From JANXXV01 sp038230275 (GTDB taxonomy: Bacteria; Acidobacteriota; Terriglobia; Bryobacterales; Bryobacteraceae): a DNA stretch of 49,414 nt. The notes under the pieces were generated by a model that was not told the origin of the DNA, did no database searches, and worked only from the letters and a program-made list of their open reading frames with translations. Location: the NCBI GenBank assembly GCA_038230275.1, contig JBBRNO010000035.1:1-49414 (forward strand). The letters are read 5' to 3'. Both the position numbers and the translations under genes were made by a program. Positions 15,644 to 23,721 of this stretch are shown in pieces; within the stretch, counting starts at the first letter, position 1; each line of letters starts with the position of its first letter.

Positions 15644-16735
15644 ATGAAGGCAGCTTTCTGGTCGAGGCGCGCGTTCTTAGGTGCCGCGGCAATGTTGCCG
15701 ATCGGGGAATCGCTGCTGAATGCGGAGACGCTTCCTTCGGATCTGCGGAAATTCCGGGATCCGGCCACTGAGTTCGATCTGGTTCGCCTGACCAATCCGG
15801 CCTACAGTAGTTTTCTACCACCCGCCCATCTGCGGTCTGTTTCGCAGCGCAGCAACCATTTGCTGTTTGCCTCCGATCGAGGGGGAACGCTGCAGCCGTA
15901 TCGCACCGATACGAAATCCGGCGAGATTAGACAGCTTGCCAATCTTCGCGAACTGGATCCGGCAGCGCTCTCCTACCTGCCGGATGAGCGATCGATTTGC
16001 TGTTTCGACGGTGCATCGCTGCTGCATGTGAACGGGTCGAACCAAAGGACGCGGACTGTTTACGAAGTACCCTCCGGTTGGAAGCGCGCTCCGGGCTTCG
16101 GACTGTCCGACGACGGATTGCAGTCGGTCGTCATTGAACGGAATAACGATGTTTCCAGGCTGCGGCTGATTGGTATGCAGCGCGGTGCGGCAACCACCGT
16201 TCTGGAAACGAAAGAAGCTATCCGGGACGCCATGCCCCGTCCGCGGCGCGCTGGAATTCTCTATCGTCAAGGGGATGACTGCTGGCTGGTGAACTTCGAC
16301 GGCCAGCAGAACCGCAAGTTGAAACTGGCTGCCGGCGGCGCAGGTCCAGCCCTCTGGTCCATTGACGGAAAAACGGTATTGTATCTGAGCTACCCCGACG
16401 ATAAGACCAAACTGCATCAGTTGCGGGAATATACGCCGGATACCAACGAAGACAAACTGATTGCAAACACCAGCCAGTTTGTGAACTTCAGCCGGAATGT
16501 GGACAGCTCTGTGTTCATTGGCGTCAGCGCCAGCAAGGCCTCTCCACATATTCTGCTGTTGCTCCGCGTGACGCGGCGGGAATTGACGGTCGCCGAGCAT
16601 CACGCCACAGACCCATCCGCCGTGGTCGTGGTGTTCTCTCCGAACAGCCAGCGCGTCTTCTACCACACGGACCGGCAGGGCAAGTCCGCCATCTTCATGA
16701 TGTCCGTGGATCGCTTCGTGGAAAACACGGAATAG
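15644..16735 (+). CDS. Tat-exported beta-propeller protein (oligogalacturonate-lyase/TolB-like)
   Basis: The 363-aa protein opens with a twin-arginine signal (WSRRAFLGAAAMLPIG). Propeller-like repeats follow: RSNHLLFASDRGG, YRTDTKSGEIRQLANL, YLPDERSICCFDG, PALWSIDGKTVLYLSY and VVVFSPNSQRVFYHTDRQGK. These resemble TolB/WD40 blades and the oligogalacturonate lyase fold. Catalytic residues of that lyase were not verified, so only a periplasmic propeller is claimed. Its TAG stop and the TAG of the convergent HD-GYP gene form the ends of a 12-base palindrome at 16733-16744. Confidence 0.7.
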   Translation: MKAAFWSRRAFLGAAAMLPIGESLLNAETLPSDLRKFRDPATEFDLVRLTNPAYSSFLPPAHLRSVSQRSNHLLFASDRGGTLQPYRTDTKSGEIRQLANLRELDPAALSYLPDERSICCFDGASLLHVNGSNQRTRTVYEVPSGWKRAPGFGLSDDGLQSVVIERNNDVSRLRLIGMQRGAATTVLETKEAIRDAMPRPRRAGILYRQGDDCWLVNFDGQQNRKLKLAAGGAGPALWSIDGKTVLYLSYPDDKTKLHQLREYTPDTNEDKLIANTSQFVNFSRNVDSSVFIGVSASKASPHILLLLRVTRRELTVAEHHATDPSAVVVVFSPNSQRVFYHTDRQGKSAIFMMSVDRFVENTE

Positions 16736-16741
16736 AAATTT

Positions 16742-19153
16742 CTACTGCAACCAGTCCACGGGATTGCGGCGGTTATCGGTGTCGGCCGAAAGATTCCGCT
16801 GCTGCTTCACCTGGAACATACGGCGGTCGGCTTCGCCGATTAACGATTCAGCGTCGGTTCCGTCCTCTGGAAATGTCGACTGCCCAGCGATTAGCGTCAC
16901 TGGTTGCTTGCCGGCGCGGGGAGAGGCGGTCATCAATTTGGCAATCTTCGCTTGTATGGCGTCCTGGCGAATGCCCGGCATCAACACCGCAAACTCATCG
17001 CCGCTCAATCGCGCCAGATAGTCGAACTCGCTGCAATTGTCTTTCAACGCAGCCGCTACGGCCCGCAGCATTTTGTCGCCTTCCAGACGGCCCAAACGTT
17101 GGTTCACCTGCTTCAGTCCATCCACACAGCAAACCATGACGCCTAGTGAACTGCTCAACCGTTTGCATCGGCCCAGTTCGGTTTCCAGGTGCATGAAGAG
17201 AGCCTGCGCATTCGGCAGCCCGGTGAGATAGTCCAGGGAATTATCGGGATCCGTTACTTCGCCTCTGGAAGCCAGTTCCAGCGAAAGCGCCAGTTTCGGC
17301 CCAATCGTCTGAATCAGCCGCAAATGTTCGCGCGTGAACGCATCCCGCCCTTCGTGATACAGACTCAATACGCCGATCACGCCCTCAGACCCTTCTAATG
17401 GAACGGCCAGCGCTGAACGCAACGTGCTGAAGATGCTGGGATCGTTTAGATAGCCCGGTTCCACCGATGGATTGCCGTTCATGATCGGTTTTCGATTCTC
17501 CGCTACCCAGCCCGAAAGGCCCTGGCCCATAGGAATCTTCAAAGACGTGAACAACCGGTAGTTGTCTCCACTTACGTAGCTGGGCACCAGCTTGTCCTCT
17601 TGCACCGAATACAAGGCGATGGCGTCGAACGGAATCAGTTTCTTCAGCCGGACACCGAGCACGGCGATGACTTCATCCAGGTTCAACGGGCTTTCCGATC
17701 CCAATCCGACGTCGAAAATCTCCTGCATATCGCGGCGCGCCAAAGCCGCGGAATACGGGAAATCAGAGTTTTGTCCCGTTGCGGAAAAAACGGACTCGCC
17801 GGCGCTTTCAAAGCCGGTAGCCGGGGCGTCTCCGCGTTCAATCCTGACGTTGGTGGAGAGCTTTACGCCAATCGGCGCCGATGCCTGTGCTTTCCGTTCG
17901 AGTTCGACATGGTTGCGCTTCAAAACTTCAACCACCGCCGGGTCGAAGCTGCGGCCCGACTCGATTTCGATCTTTCCCATGGCTTCATCCAACGGAAGGG
18001 CGCGGCGGTATTGACGATCGGAGGCAAGCGCATCCAGCGCGTCCACCGCCGATAGGATTCGCGCTCCAATCGGAATATCCGTGCCTCTCAACCCCATCGG
18101 ATAACCGGTTCCATTCCATTTTTCATGATGAGCCCGGACGATGGGAACCACTGGATAGGGAAACTGAACATGCTCCAGGATTTCGGCGCCCACCACCGTG
18201 TGGATTTTCATTTTCTCGAATTCTTCGGGCGTCAGCCGTCCTGGTTTGGAGATGATGTATTCGGGCACGGCCAGCTTGCCGATGTCGTGCAGCAGGGCCG
18301 CCGCGCGCAACGCTTCCAGTTCCTCTGCGTTCAAGCCGAGTTCCCGACCCAATTCCATGGCGTAGACCTGTACGCGGCGCAGGTGGTCGCTGGTGGTGTT
18401 ATCTTTGGCCTCGATTGCCAGTGCCAGTGCCTCAATGGTTCGAAGGTTAATCGAAGCCACTTGCTCGGCGTGCCTCTTGCCGTCCTCCAGACGAGCCAGA
18501 TGCAACGAATACGCTCTATGAAACAGGTGTGCCAACGGCAGTATCAGTAAAGCCGCGGGCCAACCCACATTCTCGCTAATCTGGTGAAACGCCAGCGCAA
18601 TGGCAGCGCCGCCAAGATAGTAGGGGAACGACCAGAAATAGCTTTCACGCCAGGTTCGGATCAGCGAGGAACCGTCAGTCAGCGATACCAGCGACGACGT
18701 GGCAAATGTGTTCACAAGGAAGAACACGCTCGCCGCCATTACCAGCCGCGCCGGCATGGGGATGCCGTGCGAGCTCAGGATCGACCAGTGAAAAACAGCA
18801 TTCGCGCAGGCAATGGCGAGCGCAATATTCGATAAGCTGAGCAAGACTTGCGATAGGTTCAGCCGCCGCTTGGGGTGCCATATCAATTCAATTAGTACGC
18901 ACGTCACACCGATGACTAGCGTTTCGGGGAAGGAAAGATCGACCATGCCTATCAATACAAATAGGAATGCGAACGAGATAGAGCCCGCGACTCCGGGCAA
19001 CCCGACTTTCAGAATGGACGAAAGAATAGCGAGCGACAAATAGCAGGCGAATCGAGTGGCATCCACCAGCCAGCCGTCGGCAAACGCCCCGGCCAGCACC
19101 AAGAATCCTAACGAGAGCAGAACGGCTCCGTAAATCTTCGCGTTCGTGGACAT
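16742..19153 (-). CDS. Membrane HD-GYP / GAF / GGDEF signalling protein
   Basis: The protein of 803 aa has seven or so hydrophobic helices in residues 8-215. An HD-GYP phosphodiesterase domain follows (about 230-420) with HD at 289-290 (LLHDIGK) and HHEKWNGTGYP at 342-352. A GAF domain (about 490-640) is next, then a C-terminal GGDEF domain (about 650-790) whose signature is SGDEF (ARLSGDEFAVL). HD-GYP domains hydrolyse cyclic di-GMP and GGDEF domains make it; SGDEF variants are often still active. Both opposing activities, or one regulatory domain, may therefore be in one chain with GAF as sensor. No RxxD inhibitory site was recognised five residues before the signature. The gene stands alone, with about 120 bases to the next minus gene. 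Confidence 0.93.
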   Translation of the reverse strand: MSTNAKIYGAVLLSLGFLVLAGAFADGWLVDATRFACYLSLAILSSILKVGLPGVAGSISFAFLFVLIGMVDLSFPETLVIGVTCVLIELIWHPKRRLNLSQVLLSLSNIALAIACANAVFHWSILSSHGIPMPARLVMAASVFFLVNTFATSSLVSLTDGSSLIRTWRESYFWSFPYYLGGAAIALAFHQISENVGWPAALLILPLAHLFHRAYSLHLARLEDGKRHAEQVASINLRTIEALALAIEAKDNTTSDHLRRVQVYAMELGRELGLNAEELEALRAAALLHDIGKLAVPEYIISKPGRLTPEEFEKMKIHTVVGAEILEHVQFPYPVVPIVRAHHEKWNGTGYPMGLRGTDIPIGARILSAVDALDALASDRQYRRALPLDEAMGKIEIESGRSFDPAVVEVLKRNHVELERKAQASAPIGVKLSTNVRIERGDAPATGFESAGESVFSATGQNSDFPYSAALARRDMQEIFDVGLGSESPLNLDEVIAVLGVRLKKLIPFDAIALYSVQEDKLVPSYVSGDNYRLFTSLKIPMGQGLSGWVAENRKPIMNGNPSVEPGYLNDPSIFSTLRSALAVPLEGSEGVIGVLSLYHEGRDAFTREHLRLIQTIGPKLALSLELASRGEVTDPDNSLDYLTGLPNAQALFMHLETELGRCKRLSSSLGVMVCCVDGLKQVNQRLGRLEGDKMLRAVAAALKDNCSEFDYLARLSGDEFAVLMPGIRQDAIQAKIAKLMTASPRAGKQPVTLIAGQSTFPEDGTDAESLIGEADRRMFQVKQQRNLSADTDNRRNPVDWLQ

Positions 19154-19273
19154 AAGTGGCTGGAACGACTAAAGTTTAACCCACTATGCCAGCCCTGCCT
19201 AGCGGATTAATCCGAAATTAGTACTATTTGAAGTATTCGAGCCCAAGTAACGGTCTGGAGTTTCCTTTAGCGG

Positions 19274-19567
19274 CTAATTGTCGCTCCCGGATGAGGGGAT
19301 AGTTGCCTCAGGAATAGTCTGTGCGACGATAGGTTCCAACTTTCGCGGGAGCCGGAAGCCTTTTCTTGGCGTCTGGATGGCGACAGCCTCAAAGGGAGAA
19401 CCCTTCTGGGCAAGGAATTGGTCACTTTGGGGTTCCTGTTTCAGGCCAGAAGTACGACCGGTGTTGGGGGAGACACAGAACAAGAGAGCGATGGAAGTAT
19501 TGATCGCGAGCACTGCGAATGCGGCGTGCACCAGTATTGGGGCCTTAGGGCATTCCTCATGAGTCAT
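19274..19567 (-). CDS. Small single-pass membrane protein, unknown function
   Basis: A product of 97 aa from ATG 19567, which is preceded by AGGAGAAG six bases away; a longer start at 19612 has no such site. One membrane helix (about residues 11-30, VHAAFAVLAINTSIALLFC) is followed by a polar, Pro/Arg/Gln-rich tail. No family was recognised. The codon pattern is plausible and the ribosome-binding site is good, but no conserved motif supports it, so it could be lineage-specific or spurious. Confidence 0.45.
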   Translation of the reverse strand: MTHEECPKAPILVHAAFAVLAINTSIALLFCVSPNTGRTSGLKQEPQSDQFLAQKGSPFEAVAIQTPRKGFRLPRKLEPIVAQTIPEATIPSSGSDN

Positions 19568-19649
19568 GTTAGCTTCTCCTACGAATACCTTAGAAGGCAC
19601 TTCGCGGGCCACAGCGAACAGCTCAGGATCTGCTGAAAACGTGGGACTT

Positions 19650-19671
19650 AGGGCACGGCGAAGCGTGCCCT
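19650..19671. terminator. Perfect 8-bp hairpin between two minus-strand genes
   Basis: AGGGCACG (19650-19657) and CGTGCCCT (19664-19671) are perfect inverted repeats with a six-base loop, 18 bases after the stop of the coiled-coil gene. No T run follows in either direction, so it may act as a weak or factor-assisted terminator or an mRNA-stabilising element. Confidence 0.4.
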
Positions 19672-19688
19672 CATTAGCGGGTGTGCAA

Positions 19689-20573
19689 TTAGTTCCGCGA
19701 GCTCTGCACTTTTGGCGTGGTCAAATAACCGACAATCTGATCTTTCTTCACTTCATTCACCACGATCTCATAGGGCTGGCGGGCTTTGGCGACATAAAAC
19801 TGAACCGGCTCGTTCAAGTTCTTGTCCTTCTTTTCCACCCGCTTATCGTCGGCGACGAGCTCGATGGTGTACTTATTCTTCTTGGGATCGGTCTTTTTCA
19901 GCAGGACCGTGATGTCGCCCACTTTGCGAGGCTCTTTGGTCTTGGTGAGATTGAACTCGAAGTAGTTCCTCTCCCCCAGCGCTTTCAATGCTGCCAGTTC
20001 CTTGCCGTTGGTCGCGATCAGGCCGCTTTGTACGCCCAGGTCGCCGTTGGTCCGTTTTAAATCGGCGATGGTCTTTTCCATTTCCGATTTGTTGGCGGCA
20101 ACTTCTGTCTTAACAGTTCCCACCTCGGCATTCACTTCACCGATTTTGGCATTTGCCTTCGTTTCGACTTCGCCAACCTGTTTTGTGAGATCGGTCTTGA
20201 TCTGCTGTTGCTGTTTCTCTACACGGATGGTTTCGGTCTGCAGGCGCTTTGCCAGGTCTTCGGCGTGTTTGGTGGCATCGGCCTTGGCTTGGCCAGCAGC
20301 CATGGATGCTTGCCGGCGGGCGGCTTCCAGTTCGTCTTTCAACGAACTCAAACTACGGCGCGCGGTCTGCGTGGAAACCGTTGAGCTCTCTTTCAAGCTT
20401 GCAATCTCAGTGTTTGTCGTCTTTCGGAATTCTCCTGCTTCCGTCCGAACGGCGTCCAATTGTGTGAACAAATAGATGTTCGCGCCAAGAAGGGCAATCA
20501 CACCGCCGAACAGAACCGGAATCTTCCAATTCGGCCCGTCGCCGCCCGGTGACACTTGAATAGGGTCGCTCAT
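19689..20573 (-). CDS. Coiled-coil inner-membrane protein, unknown function
   Basis: The protein has 294 aa from ATG 20573 (GAGGAGA upstream; an in-frame start at 20603 has none). A short cytoplasmic N-terminus is followed by one membrane helix (about 18-37, IPVLFGGVIALLGANIYLF). A long coiled coil, rich in K/E/T/A (about 40-195), comes next. A compact C-terminal domain of about 95 residues follows (NYFEFNLTKTKEPRKVGDIT, LVADDKRVEKKDKNLNEP, YEIVVNEVKKDQIVGYL). The architecture suggests a periplasmic or cytoplasmic structural or sensor protein; no family was recognised. Thymidine kinase lies 132 bases upstream on the same strand. Confidence 0.75.
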   Translation of the reverse strand: MSDPIQVSPGGDGPNWKIPVLFGGVIALLGANIYLFTQLDAVRTEAGEFRKTTNTEIASLKESSTVSTQTARRSLSSLKDELEAARRQASMAAGQAKADATKHAEDLAKRLQTETIRVEKQQQQIKTDLTKQVGEVETKANAKIGEVNAEVGTVKTEVAANKSEMEKTIADLKRTNGDLGVQSGLIATNGKELAALKALGERNYFEFNLTKTKEPRKVGDITVLLKKTDPKKNKYTIELVADDKRVEKKDKNLNEPVQFYVAKARQPYEIVVNEVKKDQIVGYLTTPKVQSSRN

Positions 20574-20705
20574 ATGGGTCTCCTCGCTTTCGTCCGCTAC
20601 CAATCTACCACTTCTGGCTGCCCCGAAATAGGGGCTAACTGCTTAGCGGTATTACAGTTCTTACTAGGTTTGGATGGAATTGCCGCTCATGGCGGGTACA
20701 AGAAA

Positions 20706-21326
20706 CTATGTTCCGGGCTCAGGCCGTCTGAGGACGGGGCGTGCAAACTCCAATAATTCCTGCTTTGGAATTCCCGGTTCGAAACAGCGGCGGCAGCGGG
20801 CTTCATACATACCAGCAGCGCCGACCACGATCAGATCGTCGGATTCCACCAGCCTCTGGGTATGCTTGGCCGGATTGCCGCAGCGCATGCAAATGGCCAA
20901 CGTCTTTGTAATGGATTCGGCCAGCGCCAGCAATTCCGGAATAGGAGAGAACGGGCGGCCCATGTAGTCGGTGTCCAAGCCGGAGATAATGACCTGCTTC
21001 CCGCTGTCGGCCAGTTGATTGGCTACATCGATCAAGTCGGCGCCCATGAAGTTAGCCTCGTCTACGCCGATCACCTGAGTTCGCCAGTCCATCTTCTTCA
21101 GAATCTCGGTGGCCCCGTTTACCACTTCCGATCGCATCCGGATGTCTCCGTGGGAGACGATCTCCGTAGTGGAATAGCGAGTATCGATGGCGGGCTTGAA
21201 CACCTGCACACGCTTCCGCGCAATCATCGCGCGCCGCAGCCGCCGGATCAACTCCTCACTCTTGCCCGAAAACATAGGGCCGCAAATTACTTCAATCCAA
21301 CCGATATTCCCTGTGACGAAATCCAT
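20706..21326 (-). CDS. tdk: Thymidine kinase, type II
   Basis: The kinase (206 aa from ATG 21326) phosphorylates thymidine with ATP in nucleotide salvage. It has a P-loop VICGPMFSGKSEELIRR, the Asp-rich VIGVDEANFM segment with the catalytic acid region, and ISGLDTDYMGRPF (lasso/DFxG-type segment). Two Cys pairs (CMRCG and CRRCF) bind the structural zinc. Length and motifs are normal. A start at 21374 would add 16 residues and would run into the divergent methyltransferase start at 21375, so 21326 is preferred. Only 48 bases separate the two divergent starts. Confidence 0.95.
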   Translation of the reverse strand: MDFVTGNIGWIEVICGPMFSGKSEELIRRLRRAMIARKRVQVFKPAIDTRYSTTEIVSHGDIRMRSEVVNGATEILKKMDWRTQVIGVDEANFMGADLIDVANQLADSGKQVIISGLDTDYMGRPFSPIPELLALAESITKTLAICMRCGNPAKHTQRLVESDDLIVVGAAGMYEARCRRCFEPGIPKQELLEFARPVLRRPEPGT

Positions 21327-21374
21327 GCGGAGACTTACGATAGTAACAGACGCCAAGAGGGGTGGAATCGGCAA

Positions 21375-22046
21375 ATGGTATGCAGGAACGGGCGCATCAT
21401 CAGACCTGAGTGGCTGGACTCGCAGACACCGGAAGATGCCACTGCGAGTTTAAACGATCTGGTGAGGATCAATCGCCTGCTGGGCGGACACGAGGTGCTG
21501 CGCAAGACCATGGCTGGCCTGGCGGATCCTGGGGAGAGCTTTACTTTCCTGGATGTGGGCGCCGGTTCGGGCGACATGGGCGCCTGTATGCAACAGGTTT
21601 ACCCGGCCGCCGTGGTGACCTCTTTCGACTATAAAGCCGACCACCTGGCCACTGCCGCCGCCCCGCGCGTTTGCGGCGATGCGTTCCAAATGCCATTTCG
21701 CGCGGCCAGTTTCGACTTCGTCCACTGCTCTCTGTTCCTGCACCATTTCTCCGATGCCGCGGTGGTGGATTTATTGCGCACGTTTGGCGCCCTGGCGCGC
21801 CGGGCCGTTGTTCTGACGGATTTGGAGCGTCATCCCCTGGCGTACTACTTTCTACCGCTGACGAAATTAATTTTCGGCTGGGACCGGATCACGTTGCACG
21901 ATGGCCCCATCTCGGTGGAAGCCGGCTTCCATGCGCACGAGTTGGAATTGCTGGCCAAGGCCGCGGGATTGATGAAGGCTCGGGTGTCTTGCCATCGTCC
22001 GGCTTTCCGGTTGGCGCTGGTTGCGCCTTTAGCAGTAGAAAGTTGA
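21375..22046 (+). CDS. Class I SAM-dependent methyltransferase
   Basis: This 223-aa protein starts at ATG 21375 with AGGGGTGGA upstream. Motif I is FLDVGAGSGDMG (about residues 56-67), the acidic end of the second strand is SFDYKADHL, and motif IV-like segments are CGDAFQMPFRAASFDFVHC and SLFLHHFSD. The ending ARRAVVLTDLERHPLAYYFL, followed by VEAGFHAHELELLAKAAGL, is typical of ubiquinone/menaquinone or type III polyketide-linked methyltransferases (UbiE/SAM family 11). The substrate is unknown. Its last 158 bases overlap the convergent BlaR1-like gene. Confidence 0.8.
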   Translation: MVCRNGRIIRPEWLDSQTPEDATASLNDLVRINRLLGGHEVLRKTMAGLADPGESFTFLDVGAGSGDMGACMQQVYPAAVVTSFDYKADHLATAAAPRVCGDAFQMPFRAASFDFVHCSLFLHHFSDAAVVDLLRTFGALARRAVVLTDLERHPLAYYFLPLTKLIFGWDRITLHDGPISVEAGFHAHELELLAKAAGLMKARVSCHRPAFRLALVAPLAVES

Positions 22047-23253
22047 TCTCGATGGTGGCGCGCACGATCACTGGTTTTCCTGCCTTGCGGGCCGGGTCGA
22101 AGCGCCATGTTTTCACTGTGTCGAGCGCGTGCTGATCCAGCCCGGGATCGGCGCCGCGCAGCAGGCCGGCGCGGCGAATTCGTCCTTCCTTATCAATCTC
22201 GACGCGCAGAACCACGGCGCCTTCGATACGCGCGTCGCGGTCTTCCTGGGTGTATCCCGGTTCCGGCTTCACAATCGGGTGCGGAGGAACGATGTCCCCG
22301 GAAATCTTGTAGACCTCGTCGTCTCCGGATCCGCTCTGCATGGCGGCCAGCGGAACAATGACCGCCAGTGCCAAGGCCACGGCGAGAGTGACGCCTCGGC
22401 GGCTGAGCGCAGATCTTCTCACGCCGCTCTCCAGGATGGATCGAATTCTGGATTGGATTTGGGATCGCCGCGCCATGGCAAGAGTAACGGCAGCGGCAGC
22501 GGTGTTGGTACGGAATGAATTCGCCGCGCGTAGAAGTACATCGGCATAGGAACTTGCCAGGACTCCGGATCGAAGGACCGCATCGTCACAAGCCATCTCG
22601 CTATCGGTCCGCAGCCGCGCCGCCGCCATCCAAATCGTCGGGTGGAACCAGTAGACAGCGCTCGCCAACTGCGCCAAAAATTGAAAAAGCGAATCGCGCC
22701 GCCCGGCATGGGCCGCTCCATGCGCTAGTACCGGCGACCGCTCCGCAGCGCTCAGCCCATCCCAACCCGGCGGCACCAGGATTTCAGCTTTCGTAATGCC
22801 CCACGAGAGCGGAGTGTGAATTGGCGCGCTCTCGATCACGGGAACTTCACGGCCGTCCTCTAATACCACTGGCTCGCGGCGGATGCCGGCTCTTGCCGCT
22901 CGCCGTACGATCCAATTACCAATCGCGATGCGTGCCGTCAAAAGGAAGAAACCAAGCCCCCACATCCAAACCAGCAGGTGGCTCCGCCCTGTTTGCGATC
23001 CGCTGCCAACGGCAGCTATTGCTGACACGGAAAGTAGGGACGAATCGGACGCAACCGGAAGCGCGACCCTCCAGGAAGGCAGCAGAAAGCTGAGCGCCGG
23101 CAGAAGCAGGGCCGCGATCAACGCCGCCTGCCAACTGGCCGCGCGATAGCTTGCGGGCTGCCTGCGCAATAGCCATGTTAAACCAACGGCAACCAGCAGC
23201 AAGGCGGTAACTTTAGCGGCTAGCAGGTACGCCAGAGGCACAAGATTTTGCAT
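21889..23253 (-). CDS. BlaR1-like M56 membrane protein with TonB-type domain and altered zinc motif
   Basis: This 454-aa protein has four hydrophobic helices (about 8-28, 42-60, 93-112, 285-305). An M56 peptidase core follows in which the zinc motif reads HGAAH (178-182, VLAHGAAHAGRRD) instead of HExxH. The later Glu219 of SEMACDDAVLRSG, the third ligand, is kept. A TonB C-terminal domain follows (about 345-415: ARIEGAVVLRVEIDKEGRI, DTVKTWRFDPARKAGKPV). About 40 further residues past the TonB domain (from QPAPTGKPDDG) are unusual and overlap the neighbouring methyltransferase on the other strand. The gene sits 5 bases after blaI-like 23259. Such pairs sense cell-wall stress; catalysis may be lost here. 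Confidence 0.85.
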   Translation of the reverse strand: MQNLVPLAYLLAAKVTALLLVAVGLTWLLRRQPASYRAASWQAALIAALLLPALSFLLPSWRVALPVASDSSLLSVSAIAAVGSGSQTGRSHLLVWMWGLGFFLLTARIAIGNWIVRRAARAGIRREPVVLEDGREVPVIESAPIHTPLSWGITKAEILVPPGWDGLSAAERSPVLAHGAAHAGRRDSLFQFLAQLASAVYWFHPTIWMAAARLRTDSEMACDDAVLRSGVLASSYADVLLRAANSFRTNTAAAAVTLAMARRSQIQSRIRSILESGVRRSALSRRGVTLAVALALAVIVPLAAMQSGSGDDEVYKISGDIVPPHPIVKPEPGYTQEDRDARIEGAVVLRVEIDKEGRIRRAGLLRGADPGLDQHALDTVKTWRFDPARKAGKPVIVRATIEINFLLLKAQPAPTGKPDDGKTPEPSSIPRPWPAIPTRAHGSRLPPRWGHRAT

Positions 23254-23258
23254 GATGA

Positions 23259-23648
23259 TTACTTCCCCTCCTTTCGGGCTCTTTCAATCAGATTTGCAAG
23301 AAGCGCCAGTTCTTCGGGGGACATTCGACCGGCGTCTTCACCCACCAGAGTGGATACCAGCTTCGCCGCTGAGCCTTCAAAGAACGTCTGCAACATGTGG
23401 CGCAGAGCGGATTTTCTGGCGGAATCGCGAGAAACTCTCGGTGTGAAAACGTAGCGTGGTCCATCTTCCTCATGCCGGATGTGGCCTTTCTCCTCCAGAA
23501 TTCGCAACATCGCCCGGGTGGCGGAATAGCTGGGCGGCGCCGGTAGCGCGTGCTGAATTTCCGCTGCCGTGGCGCGGCCCCACTGGTAGAGCAGGTCCAT
23601 GCTTTGCCGCTCGCGGCGGCTGAGCGATGCTGGAATCGGTTTGCTCAT
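23259..23648 (-). CDS. BlaI/MecI family winged-helix repressor
   Basis: The 129-aa protein starts MSKPIPASLSRRERQSMDLL. The BlaI winged helix is visible in ATAAEIQHALPAPPSYSATR and MLRILEEKGHIRHEEDG, with the wing RYVFTPRVSR. The C-terminal dimerisation helices follow (LRHMLQTFFEGSAAKLVSTL, LIERARKEGK). In classical systems the BlaR1 protease inactivates this repressor on beta-lactam stress; here the partner lacks the catalytic Glu, so release may depend on another protease or on direct binding. The stop is five bases before the BlaR1-like start. Confidence 0.93.
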   Translation of the reverse strand: MSKPIPASLSRRERQSMDLLYQWGRATAAEIQHALPAPPSYSATRAMLRILEEKGHIRHEEDGPRYVFTPRVSRDSARKSALRHMLQTFFEGSAAKLVSTLVGEDAGRMSPEELALLANLIERARKEGK

Positions 23649-23650
23649 GC

Positions 23651-23684
23651 GCTAAAAAGAACAGCACTATGCTAAGAAATCAGC
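23651..23684 (-). promoter_or_regulatory. Possible operator: two direct repeats upstream of blaI
   Basis: On the plus strand GCTAAAAAGAACAGC (from 23651) and GCTAAGAAATCAGC (from 23671) are near copies spaced exactly 20 bases, placing them on the same DNA face, just upstream of the blaI start. They do not match the TACA-n-TGTA dyad of classical Bla operators. Role as repressor binding site is inference. Confidence 0.35.
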
Positions 23685-23721
23685 GTTTGTTCCGCTGGCA
23701 GTCAAGGATTATATTGAAGGA

